DNA of 7,198 bases from JBBDRW01 sp040905265 (lineage in GTDB: Bacteria > Bacteroidota > Rhodothermia > Balneolales > Balneolaceae): contig JBBDRW010000077.1 in NCBI GenBank assembly GCA_040905265.1, positions 1 through 7,198 on the forward strand, written 5' to 3'. The position numbers and the translations under genes were made by a program. The notes beneath the pieces were generated by a model. It was not told where the DNA came from. It did no database searches and saw only the letters and a program-made list of their open reading frames with translations. This document shows, one piece after another, positions 1 to 6,083 of this stretch. Position 1 is the first letter of the stretch, and every line of letters starts with the position of its first letter.

Positions 1-916
1 CATAGAGTGTTGTATGGCCGGTCTCCTCGGAGAGGGATTTGGACATTTTTCTCAGGTGAACAGCTCTTGGGTCAAACGTTTTATATACCCGGTGCCCGAA
101 GCCCATAATCTTCTCCTTCCGCTCCAGTTTTCCTTTGGTGAAGGCTACCGGGTCTGCACTTTCCCCCTGATTGTCCAGTTCAAGCAGCATCTTCATGACC
201 GCTGTGTTTGCTCCACCGTGCAGCGGCCCTTTCAGACAGCCGATCGCTCCCGTGACGGCAGAGTAGATGTCGGACTGTGTAGAACAGATTGAACGGCAGG
301 TAAAGGTAGAGGCGTTCATTCCGTGTTCGGCATGGAGAATGAGGCAGAGATCCATCGTCTTTTCCGCCTGTGTACCCGGTTTTTCACCATTCAGCATGTA
401 GAGAAAATTGAATGCCGTGCTACCCTCCTCGAGCGGTTGAAGGATCTCCTTTCCGGTACGGGCCCGGTCAAATGCTGAGACAATCGCAGGCATTTTTGCC
501 GTCATGGCGATCGCCTGATTCCGGTTGTCCGCCTCGCTGTCTCCGGTACTTTTCGGCGCGAAGTCGGCAAGCATAGAGGTAGCTGTTCGCAAGACAGCCA
601 TCGGTTCGGCTTCCTTGTCTGTATGGCGAATGTAGTTGAGAACAGGTTCCGGCAGCCTCCTCTGCTTGCGAAGCTGGCTGTTCAGTTTCTCCAGCTCTTC
701 GCTTGTTGGCAGACGGTCGTTCCAGAGAAGAAAACAGACTTCTTCAAACGTAGCATTTTTGGCAAGTGTATCAATGTTATAGCCGGCATAAATCAGTTCC
801 CCTTTTTGGCCATCTATAAAGCTTTTTGAGGTTGAAAAGGCGACAATTCCTTCCAGTCCGCGATTGATGTACGGGTACTCTTCCAGGTTAATCTCTTCCA
901 GATTGTGCTCGGCCAT
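1..916 (-). CDS. gltA: citrate synthase (or 2-methylcitrate synthase), 3' end cut off by the window edge
   Basis: Condenses acetyl-CoA with oxaloacetate to citrate, the entry step of the TCA cycle, in the cytosol. The ATG at 916 opens 305 readable codons (MAEHNLEEINLEEYPYINRG...). Family signatures are clear: LHAEHGMNAST at residues 194-204 (substrate-binding His198), GPLHGGAN at 229-236 (catalytic His233) and MGFGHRVYK at 271-279 (His275, oxaloacetate-binding). The third catalytic residue, an Asp expected roughly 50 residues further on, lies beyond the window. Short bacterial/archaeal-type enzymes run about 370-380 residues, so about 70 are missing. The N-terminus fits this short type, without the extra N-terminal domain of the E. 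coli enzyme. Upstream is ACAGAGA, a poor ribosome binding site. A 244-nt gap separates it from mazG, so it may be transcribed on its own. Sequence alone cannot separate citrate synthase from the closely related 2-methylcitrate synthase; no prp genes are nearby, which mildly favours citrate synthase. Confidence 0.95.
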   Translation of the reverse strand, partial: MAEHNLEEINLEEYPYINRGLEGIVAFSTSKSFIDGQKGELIYAGYNIDTLAKNATFEEVCFLLWNDRLPTSEELEKLNSQLRKQRRLPEPVLNYIRHTDKEAEPMAVLRTATSMLADFAPKSTGDSEADNRNQAIAMTAKMPAIVSAFDRARTGKEILQPLEEGSTAFNFLYMLNGEKPGTQAEKTMDLCLILHAEHGMNASTFTCRSICSTQSDIYSAVTGAIGCLKGPLHGGANTAVMKMLLELDNQGESADPVAFTKGKLERKEKIMGFGHRVYKTFDPRAVHLRKMSKSLSEETGHTTLY

Positions 917-1160
917 TCTCTGTAACTTTATGGTTAATATTCTTTCGGTCGGTACCGGCAAATGTCACTTTGCATCGGGTAACGCACTGCGCTCCATCTT
1001 TCAAGACCGAAACAGGCAGAAGTAACGGATTTCCATGTCGCACCGTTTGTTACCGGCTTGCGAATCGATAAAACCGCCTCAAAAATCAATACGTAAGGTA
1101 ATAAAATCGCGGTGATTTTTGAACCTGAAATTCCCTTTTTTGCAGGATATACTGCGAGAG
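917..1160. other. intergenic region upstream of the citrate synthase gene
   Basis: This 244-bp stretch separates the mazG stop from the citrate synthase start. I find no convincing gene in it. It holds an 8-bp perfect inverted repeat (943-950 and 1005-1012), an 8-bp palindrome CGGTACCG at 950-957, and the direct repeat TACCGGC at 953-959 and 1051-1057. A small AT-rich hairpin (AAAATC, 5-nt loop, GATTTT) lies at 1103-1119. This hairpin could mark the mazG transcript end, but it has no U-run on the minus-strand side, so I do not call it a terminator. No clear -10/-35 pair stands out; the citrate synthase promoter is presumably here. Confidence 0.6.
943..1012. repeat. 8-bp inverted repeat upstream of citrate synthase
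   Basis: TTTCGGTC at 943-950 is the exact reverse complement of GACCGAAA at 1005-1012. The arms are 54 bp apart, and the nearer one starts 27 bp before the citrate synthase ATG. The arms could be paired operator half-sites or the base of a folded leader. An 8-bp match within a 244-bp region can also arise by chance, so the functional reading is weak. Confidence 0.35.
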
Positions 1161-1928
1161 TCAGAGGCCTTTGCGTTTTGCCTCATCCCACAGGAGGTCC
1201 ATCTCTTCCAGGCTGGATTCCCGAATCGATCTCTCTCTGATTGCGAGCTGTTTTTCAATATACCTGAACCGGTTCTCAAATTTTCGGTTCGCCTGCCGGA
1301 GGGCATCTTCACCCCGCAGGCCGAGCAGGCGTCCGACGTTTACCAGGGAAAAAAGCAGGTCTCCGAACTCTTCCAGGCGGTGATCCTGGTCCTGGCTGCC
1401 GACAGCTTCCCGCCACTCGTCGATCTCTTCATTCAGCTTCTCCCAGGCCAGTTCCCACTCCGCCCAGTCAAACCCGACATTCCCCGCTTTCTCCTGCATT
1501 CTCTGGGCGCGGATCAGAGCCGGAAGGTGAAGTGGCAGTCCGTCCAGAAGAGACTCTTTCCCTTCACTCAGTTTGATTGTCTCCCAGTTCGCTGCAACCT
1601 CCTGTTCATCCTCAACGGAAGCCTCTCCAAAGACGTGCGGGTGTCGCCGAATCAGTTTCTCAGAGATCCCTTCGATTACATCTTCGATGGAGAAGGCGGC
1701 TGTTTCCGTTGCCATCGTGCTCTGGAAAACGATGTGAAGCAACAGGTCGCCAAGCTCTTTACGAAGTTCGTCGGGTTCGTTTTGCTCGATCGCGTCGACC
1801 GCTTCATACGCCTCTTCGATCAGGTTGTCTTTCAGGGATTCCGGGGTCTGTTTCCGGTCCCAGGGGCACTCCTTGCGGAGCCGCTCGACAAGTGTTACGA
1901 GATCTTCGAAGTTTCTGCTCGGTTTCAT
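1161..1928 (-). CDS. mazG: nucleoside triphosphate pyrophosphohydrolase MazG
   Basis: Hydrolyses NTPs and dNTPs to the monophosphate plus pyrophosphate; in E. coli it removes aberrant nucleotides and affects (p)ppGpp-linked survival. The 255 residues match the usual two-domain length of about 260. In the N-terminal domain the Mg-binding helices are EEAYE (38-42) and ELGD (58-61), after the family hallmark CPWDRKQT (21-28). RRHPHVFG (94-101) and NVGFDW (150-155) are also typical. The C-terminal catalytic domain keeps EEIDE (167-171) and EFGD (187-190), so both sites look intact. The start is uncertain. ATG 1928 is the only in-frame ATG, and I find no in-frame GTG or TTG in the 48 nt upstream; it has no Shine-Dalgarno. 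A perfect AGGAGG sits 35 nt upstream and instead fits an ATG at 1956 that is one base out of frame. The gene lies 158 nt after the exported single-cysteine protein gene and in the same direction. Confidence 0.95.
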   Translation of the reverse strand: MKPSRNFEDLVTLVERLRKECPWDRKQTPESLKDNLIEEAYEAVDAIEQNEPDELRKELGDLLLHIVFQSTMATETAAFSIEDVIEGISEKLIRRHPHVFGEASVEDEQEVAANWETIKLSEGKESLLDGLPLHLPALIRAQRMQEKAGNVGFDWAEWELAWEKLNEEIDEWREAVGSQDQDHRLEEFGDLLFSLVNVGRLLGLRGEDALRQANRKFENRFRYIEKQLAIRERSIRESSLEEMDLLWDEAKRKGL

Positions 1929-1956
1929 GAATGTTTGTTCTTTTTGACGGAGGCAT
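1804..1956 (-). other. short out-of-frame ORF with ideal ribosome binding site overlapping the mazG start (possible true start, leader peptide, or frameshift artefact)
   Basis: ATG 1956 is preceded by AAGGAGG with a 7-nt spacer, the best initiation signal I found in the window. The ORF runs 50 codons (MPPSKRTNIHETEQKLRRSR...) and stops at 1806-1804, inside mazG and in another frame. Its later part is arginine/proline-rich and reads like a shadow of mazG. An A5 run lies at 1941-1945. Removing one A would give MPPSKEQTFM and then the mazG frame, adding nine residues to the N-terminus. I therefore suspect a one-base insertion, either real or a sequencing error. A translated leader peptide is the alternative. 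I do not call it an independent gene. Confidence 0.4.
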
Positions 1957-2086
1957 TGGTAAACCTCCTTGACAACTGTGAGATTGAAATCTGTATCCTG
2001 TGGCAGCCAGCTGTTTTCGGGAAAAGCGCCAAGATTGAATGAACCCTGGCCGACATTATAGACATACTCAGCTGTTGTGACTCCGG
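1929..2086 (-). other. gap between the exported-protein gene and mazG
   Basis: This stretch holds the Shine-Dalgarno noted above and a consensus-like -10 hexamer TATAAT (minus strand, 2060-2055). The sequence 17 nt upstream of that hexamer matches a -35 box poorly, so a mazG promoter here is only a possibility. The mazG frame stays open through the whole gap and reads protein-like (for example EYVYNVGQGSFNLGAF), but it has no ATG, GTG or TTG start. Chance openness over about 50 codons is plausible. Confidence 0.4.
1964..1970 (-). promoter_or_regulatory. strong Shine-Dalgarno sequence upstream of mazG
   Basis: AAGGAGG on the minus strand, 7 nt before the ATG at 1956 and about 35 nt before the annotated mazG ATG. 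Most other starts in the window lack a recognisable Shine-Dalgarno, which makes this one stand out and argues that translation begins at 1956. Confidence 0.6.
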
Positions 2087-3355
2087 TCAGGTATCCAGTT
2101 CCTCCTGCTGGGCGGCTGGAAAAAGGATGTTGTTCAGGATCAGGCGATAGCCGGGGCTGTTTGTATGGAGACTCAGGTCGGTTGGCGGGTCGTTCACATG
2201 GTGGGTGTAATCTTCCGGGTCGTGGCCGGCATAGAATGTAAAGGTCCCGAGGCCCAGGTTCCCATGGAGATATTTTACCTGGTCACGTCCGGGAGATTCA
2301 CCCAGTATCACGACATGACGTTTCACCTTGTCCTTCTGGAAAGCGGTTGTCTGCCCGTAAAACCCCCGTATACTGCTTACATGATTCTGGGTAAGCATGG
2401 CGGGTACCGGGTCCCATTTTGCAGAGAAATCGAACAGGGTAAAGTAGTCGAGACTTTCGCTGATCCGGTCCAGATTCACCTCCACGTCTATATCTCCGTG
2501 TTGATAGATAAAGGGGTTGGTATTCACCGTAAAATGTTCAAATGCGAGTGTGTTCTCATAATTGAGTCGTTCGTTTACATCGGGGTCTACCGGATCACCG
2601 TCCAGTTCTGCCGGTACGATATCGAGCCCCTCGGCGGCAAGCGCGATGTCGAGAGTATTCGTTCCGGAACACATGGCAAACAGAAAGCCGCCTTCTTCAA
2701 CATAGGATCGAATCATTCTGCTCACTTCCAGTTTCAGTTCACTGACCTTTCCGAAACGGAATTCTGTCGCAATGTTCTCCAGCCGTGAGACATCATTGAT
2801 ATACCAGGGCTCCGTCCGGAAACTGCCGTAGAACTTTCCGAACTGACCGGTAAAATCTTCATGGTGCAAGTGGAGCCAGTCATACTCCTGAAGTTCTCCG
2901 TTCAATACTTCCTGATCATACAGCCGCTCATAGGGGACCTCGGCATAGTCCAGGGCAAGCGTAACGGCGTCATCCCAGGGGAGCGCCTGTGGTGGCGTGT
3001 AGACGGCAATGCGGGGAGATTTTTCCAGGTTCACCACACTTGTGTTCACATTGGGCTGTTCTACCTCCCGGATTATATTCAGTGCCTGTGATTCGGAGAT
3101 CAGTTCAATTTGTACATTCCGGAGCCGGCTTCTGCGAACGATATCCTCCGTGTTGCTGGTCAGGAAGCTGCCGCCGCGGTAATTGAGCAACCACTGGCCG
3201 GTTTCACCCGCCTCCAGATGGTTGAAAAGGATTCCGTACGCTTTCAGATGGTCAGTCTGGCTGGCATCCATCGGGATCAATACACGTTCCTGTGCCGAGA
3301 GGCTGCCAGCAGCAGGGAGTAATAGTGCAATCAGCAGAATGGTAGGTTTCAGCAT
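2087..3355 (-). CDS. exported conserved protein of the Bacteroidota family often labelled 'asparagine synthetase B'; possible amidotransferase-like fold, function unknown
   Basis: The 422-residue protein begins with a signal peptide (MLKPTILLIALLLPAAGSLS, cleavage near Ala21-Gln22), so it acts in the periplasm or outside the cell. I recognise it as a conserved Bacteroidota family by VLIPMDASQTDHLKAYG (25-41), WLLNYRGGSF (55-64), PWDDAVTLALDYAEVPY (126-142), DWLHLHHEDFTGQFG (159-173), GGFLFAMCSGTNTLDIALAA (222-241), FSAKWDPVP (310-318), FTFYAGHDPEDY (372-383) and SPGYRLILNN (400-409). Databases often call it asparagine synthetase B. True AsnB, however, is a cytosolic enzyme of about 550 residues with an N-terminal catalytic Cys2, and this protein has neither feature. 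Its sole cysteine, Cys229 in MCSGT, resembles the nucleophile elbow of class I glutamine amidotransferase-like folds, and His378 is a candidate partner; this is inference. The start lies 1 nt after the TPR gene's stop, so translation is probably coupled. The family call is firm, the activity unknown. Confidence 0.85.
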   Translation of the reverse strand: MLKPTILLIALLLPAAGSLSAQERVLIPMDASQTDHLKAYGILFNHLEAGETGQWLLNYRGGSFLTSNTEDIVRRSRLRNVQIELISESQALNIIREVEQPNVNTSVVNLEKSPRIAVYTPPQALPWDDAVTLALDYAEVPYERLYDQEVLNGELQEYDWLHLHHEDFTGQFGKFYGSFRTEPWYINDVSRLENIATEFRFGKVSELKLEVSRMIRSYVEEGGFLFAMCSGTNTLDIALAAEGLDIVPAELDGDPVDPDVNERLNYENTLAFEHFTVNTNPFIYQHGDIDVEVNLDRISESLDYFTLFDFSAKWDPVPAMLTQNHVSSIRGFYGQTTAFQKDKVKRHVVILGESPGRDQVKYLHGNLGLGTFTFYAGHDPEDYTHHVNDPPTDLSLHTNSPGYRLILNNILFPAAQQEELDT

Positions 3356-3356
3356 A

Positions 3357-5303
3357 TCAGGAACCGGGTTCGTTTATCGTTTGAAGTGCTTGACGGGCAT
3401 AGGGGGCGTAGAATCCCTGGGGGAACTCCTGAAGCAGCTGTTCATAGAGGCTCTCCACCTCCGAAGCCGATTGGGGCCAGATTGCATCGTCCACAGCGGG
3501 GGAGTCCGGAATCTCTTCAGGGTCGTGATGGGTTCGGACAGCAGCCAGAAATGAGGCATAGCCTCCGGCATCCAGTAGAACCTGTGCAAGCCGTGCCTCT
3601 TCCCAGAGCAGTCGTTCCCGGAGAGGGGAGGCAGCGAACTCCTGCCTGGCCGATTGAACCATTGAGTAGAGGGCGGGAACAGCCGGAAGATCGACTCGTG
3701 AAGCCAGTTCCACCACCGCATCCGCCTTGAGGGGGTGGGTGGGTCTGTTCAGAATCCTTTCTGCAGCAGCCAGAGCCTGATGGGTCTCTCCGTGGATCAG
3801 CCGGAGCATCAGTTCTGAAAAGTCAGGGAGCCACTCCTCCTCAGTCTCTTCCTCTTTCGGGCTCCCCTGCTGGATCCACATCCGCAATTTCAGGGCGTTG
3901 TTCGCATAGTAGGATTCGTTTCGGCGCTCCAGGGAGCGAAGCTGAAGAGTCGCATATTCGTAGTCTCCGGCAAAAAAGTCAGTCAGGCTCAGAAAATAGC
4001 GGGTACGTTCGGCCAGTGCGGACTCTTCGGCATTGCGGTTTGCCCGTGTGAAGAGCTGCCGTGCGAGGGTATAGGAGGTGTCATAGAGGGCAATACGTCC
4101 CTGCAGGTAGTAGAGCCGGGCGGTGGAGCCTCCTCCGAGCCCGCCCAGCTCCCGCTCCAGAATCTCCGTCCACCTCACCGCTTCATCCCGGTTGTAAAAG
4201 GTATCGAGTGCGATTTCGGCCTGCCGGACAAGAATACGCGCACGGTGGTCATAGTTCGGGCCCTCCGAGAGAAGAAACTCATTGAGCTCATAAGCCTTGC
4301 GGTAGAGCTCCTCCCTGCGGCCGGCATTCTCCAGGTTGTGGTCCGTCAGCCAGGAGGCCCATCTCCTGTAGACATCTGCCTCCTGTTCCATCGCCTGAAA
4401 CCGAACCGAAGAGCTGCCGCGTTCGGCATAGTACCGGTACGCCTCAGCAGACAGTTCAAACTGCCGGTTGGAGAGGAGCTGCCCGGCCACAGAGTAGAGG
4501 GAGTAGTTCAGAATGGTCGTGCTCGATTCGTACTGCCGGGCTGCGACAAGAGCACGTCGATATTCGCCGGTTTCGATCAGCAGCCAGGTTACAAGCTGAT
4601 TGAGCGAGTGATAGGCAGCATGATCTGTTTCCATCTCAAAGAGGTGGTCTTCAAGTTCGACGGCTGCGATGCTGTAGAGCTGGTTGTCATTCATCTGCAG
4701 CAGGCGCTGCTGAACAAAATTTATCTGCTCGGGGTTATTGCGAACCAGACTGATATATTCATGGATGGCGGCTGAAAAGTTGCCGGCCTGAAGCTCCGCG
4801 TTTGCCAGCTCATGGGTAAAGAGTGTCGTATCCCCGAATCGTTCCCTGGCAGTGGAATAGAGAGAGGCGGCACGGGCAAACTCCCTCCGGCCGGTCATGG
4901 AATTTCCAAGTGTATAAAAGAGCTGCAGGCTCGAGTTCTCGTTCTCCACCATTTCGTCCCAGATTCGGTACGCCTCTTCCTCTTCTCCCCGGAGATGGTG
5001 GAGCTCTGCAATCCTGATCTCGGCCCTGAAGTCTGCTCTCCCTTCGGAAATTTGAAGCCGTGCGGCCTGAATCGCCCTGTCAAACTCCTTCATTTCCACC
5101 AGGCAGTCAAGATAGCGGTCAAAGAAGATTCCGGCATCCGGATGTTCGTTGTAGAGCTGTTCCAGAATCGGGAGGGCCTCTTCATATTTCTGTTCCTGCA
5201 TCAATCGGTTTGCCGCCTGATACTCGCTTCCCTGTGCAATCAACGGAGATATGGCCAGGGAGAAGATCCCTATGGTCAGAATCAGTCTGGAAAGATTGTT
5301 CAT
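3357..5303 (-). CDS. exported tetratricopeptide-repeat protein
   Basis: The 648-residue protein starts with a signal peptide (MNNLSRLILTIGIFSLAISP, then LIAQ with likely cleavage near Ala23). The rest is almost all helical repeat. TPR-like units are clear at about 26-57 (YQAANRLMQEQKYEEALPIL), 58-90, 92-122 (RAEIRIAELHHLRGEEEEAY), 125-157, 160-193, 234-262, 268-296, 396-425 and 431-462. The second half is more degenerate, with an acidic linker PKEEETEEEW (482-491) and a Gly-rich turn GGLGGGS (387-393). A final repeat-like segment (615-643, VESLYEQLLQEFPQGFYAPY) resembles the repeats of periplasmic scaffolding proteins. I see no catalytic motif, so a protein-binding scaffold in the periplasm is the likely role. 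It lies 25 nt after maf and 1 nt before the exported single-cysteine protein gene, a natural candidate partner. There is no recognisable Shine-Dalgarno before the ATG. I do not recognise a named orthologue. Confidence 0.9.
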   Translation of the reverse strand: MNNLSRLILTIGIFSLAISPLIAQGSEYQAANRLMQEQKYEEALPILEQLYNEHPDAGIFFDRYLDCLVEMKEFDRAIQAARLQISEGRADFRAEIRIAELHHLRGEEEEAYRIWDEMVENENSSLQLFYTLGNSMTGRREFARAASLYSTARERFGDTTLFTHELANAELQAGNFSAAIHEYISLVRNNPEQINFVQQRLLQMNDNQLYSIAAVELEDHLFEMETDHAAYHSLNQLVTWLLIETGEYRRALVAARQYESSTTILNYSLYSVAGQLLSNRQFELSAEAYRYYAERGSSSVRFQAMEQEADVYRRWASWLTDHNLENAGRREELYRKAYELNEFLLSEGPNYDHRARILVRQAEIALDTFYNRDEAVRWTEILERELGGLGGGSTARLYYLQGRIALYDTSYTLARQLFTRANRNAEESALAERTRYFLSLTDFFAGDYEYATLQLRSLERRNESYYANNALKLRMWIQQGSPKEEETEEEWLPDFSELMLRLIHGETHQALAAAERILNRPTHPLKADAVVELASRVDLPAVPALYSMVQSARQEFAASPLRERLLWEEARLAQVLLDAGGYASFLAAVRTHHDPEEIPDSPAVDDAIWPQSASEVESLYEQLLQEFPQGFYAPYARQALQTINEPGS

Positions 5304-5328
5304 TGTGTAACCGGTTCAGATTGCAAAA

Positions 5329-5934
5329 TCAGAGGTAGAGCCCGTGCAGAGAGCCGGGATCGAACGTCTTCATATGGTAGTAAAAACGGTGAAGCGGAAA
5401 CCCGACAACATTATAATAGTCACCCTCAATCTTTGAGACAAATACCGAACCGAAGTCATCCTGGATTCCGTATGCACCCGCCTTGTCAAGCGGGCTTCCT
5501 CCCTGAACATAGAAGCTGATCTCCCTTTCTGATAACGGTGCAAAGGTCACTTTGGTCTCTTCATGGAACTCCATTCGATCGGTGATTTTTCCCTTTCGGC
5601 CCGTTTTGATCAGGCAAACCCCGGTATAGACCCGGTGGGTACGGCCGCTCAGCCGGCCCAGCATCTCTTTGGCCTGATCGGCGTCAGCAGGTTTACCGAG
5701 AATCTCTCCCCCGAGAACTACGATCGTGTCTGCGGCAACAATGAGTGCGTCATCAAAATGCGGGGCGGAAGCTTCCGCTTTCTGGCCGGCAAGACTCTCC
5801 ACGATTTCAGAGGGGGGGAGGTGATTCGAAAACGTCTCTTCTATGCCGCTGTCAAAGAAGGTGCACCGCAACCCGATTTGAGTAAAAAGTTTTTTCCGGC
5901 GTGGGCTTTTGGAGGCAAGAATCAGATGTCTCAA
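5329..5934 (-). CDS. maf: Maf-family nucleoside triphosphate pyrophosphatase (dTTP/UTP type)
   Basis: A house-cleaning enzyme that hydrolyses dTTP, UTP and modified pyrimidine nucleotides to monophosphates; Maf overexpression in Bacillus also blocks septation. The 201 residues fit the family (about 190-200). Motifs in order are LASKSPRR (6-13, phosphate-binding arginines), VAADT (66-70, catalytic Asp69), LGKP (79-82, Lys81), LSGRTHRVYTG (95-105) and PLDKAGAYGIQ (148-158, Gln158), followed by FVSKIEGDYYNVVGFPL. The GIQ...G..YNVVG pattern matches the YhdE (dTTP/UTP) branch rather than the YceF (m7GTP) branch. The start appears to be TTG at 5934: the in-frame stop TGA at 5940-5938 rules out anything further upstream, and no ATG lies between that stop and the LASKSPRR motif. 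The gene heads the probable operon with the TPR and exported single-cysteine genes. Confidence 0.94.
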   Translation of the reverse strand: MRHLILASKSPRRKKLFTQIGLRCTFFDSGIEETFSNHLPPSEIVESLAGQKAEASAPHFDDALIVAADTIVVLGGEILGKPADADQAKEMLGRLSGRTHRVYTGVCLIKTGRKGKITDRMEFHEETKVTFAPLSEREISFYVQGGSPLDKAGAYGIQDDFGSVFVSKIEGDYYNVVGFPLHRFYYHMKTFDPGSLHGLYL

Positions 5935-6036
5935 GAATCAGGGGTTTTGAATTATGTATAACTTTGTCATTTTTCCGTAATTGAATAACTTAACGCTCCA
6001 CACGCAGATAGTAAATGAGCACTTCATCCCGGAATT
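5935..6036. promoter_or_regulatory. divergent intergenic region between maf and the DUF3098 gene
   Basis: This AT-rich 102-bp region must hold promoters for both directions unless the transcripts start inside genes. On the plus strand, TAACTTTG at 5959-5966 matches the Bacteroidota -7 element TAnnTTTG, but I find no TTG at the expected -33 distance. On the minus strand, TATACATAAT (5961-5952) is -10-like and ends about 17 nt before the maf TTG, again without a good -35. Both are tentative. Confidence 0.35.
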
Positions 6037-6083
6037 ATGACACCCGCACAGAACAGAAAAAACAGGAAAGGCAGAAAGAGTGA
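6015..6083 (+). other. alternative out-of-frame start ahead of the DUF3098 gene
   Basis: ATG 6015 opens 22 codons (MSTSSRNYDTRTEQKKQERQ, then KE) and stops at TGA 6081-6083, overlapping the annotated gene in another frame. Removing one A from the A6 run at 6057-6062 would join it in frame to NRKGRKSEQKPML of the DUF3098 protein. The residue composition suits the soluble tail of this family. It could equally be a coincidental overlap, and it has no Shine-Dalgarno of its own. Confidence 0.35.

Noticed and set aside
1103..1119. AT-rich hairpin after mazG as a terminator
   Set aside because: The stem is only 6 bp, nearly all A-T, and no U-run follows in the mazG transcript direction; noted only as part of the intergenic region.
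1804..1956. An independent 50-residue gene overlapping mazG
   Set aside because: Beyond the first few codons the translation is low-complexity Arg/Pro-rich antisense-like sequence in a mazG shadow frame; a start-site or frameshift explanation fits better.
1119..2042. 307-codon plus-strand open frame opposite mazG
   Set aside because: It is codon-aligned with the antisense of mazG, whose protein has clear family motifs; the plus-strand translation shows no recognisable domain, so it is a shadow.
2055..2060. TATAAT hexamer as a firm mazG promoter
   Set aside because: The -10 match is perfect, but the hexamer 17 nt upstream matches a -35 box at only about three positions, and the organism may use a different promoter consensus.
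2165..2788. 207-codon plus-strand open frame opposite the exported single-cysteine protein
   Set aside because: The minus-strand product matches a conserved family along its whole length; this frame shows no motif.
4812..5519. 235-codon plus-strand open frame opposite the TPR gene and maf
   Set aside because: It spans two well-supported minus-strand genes and their 25-nt gap, and has no recognisable motif.
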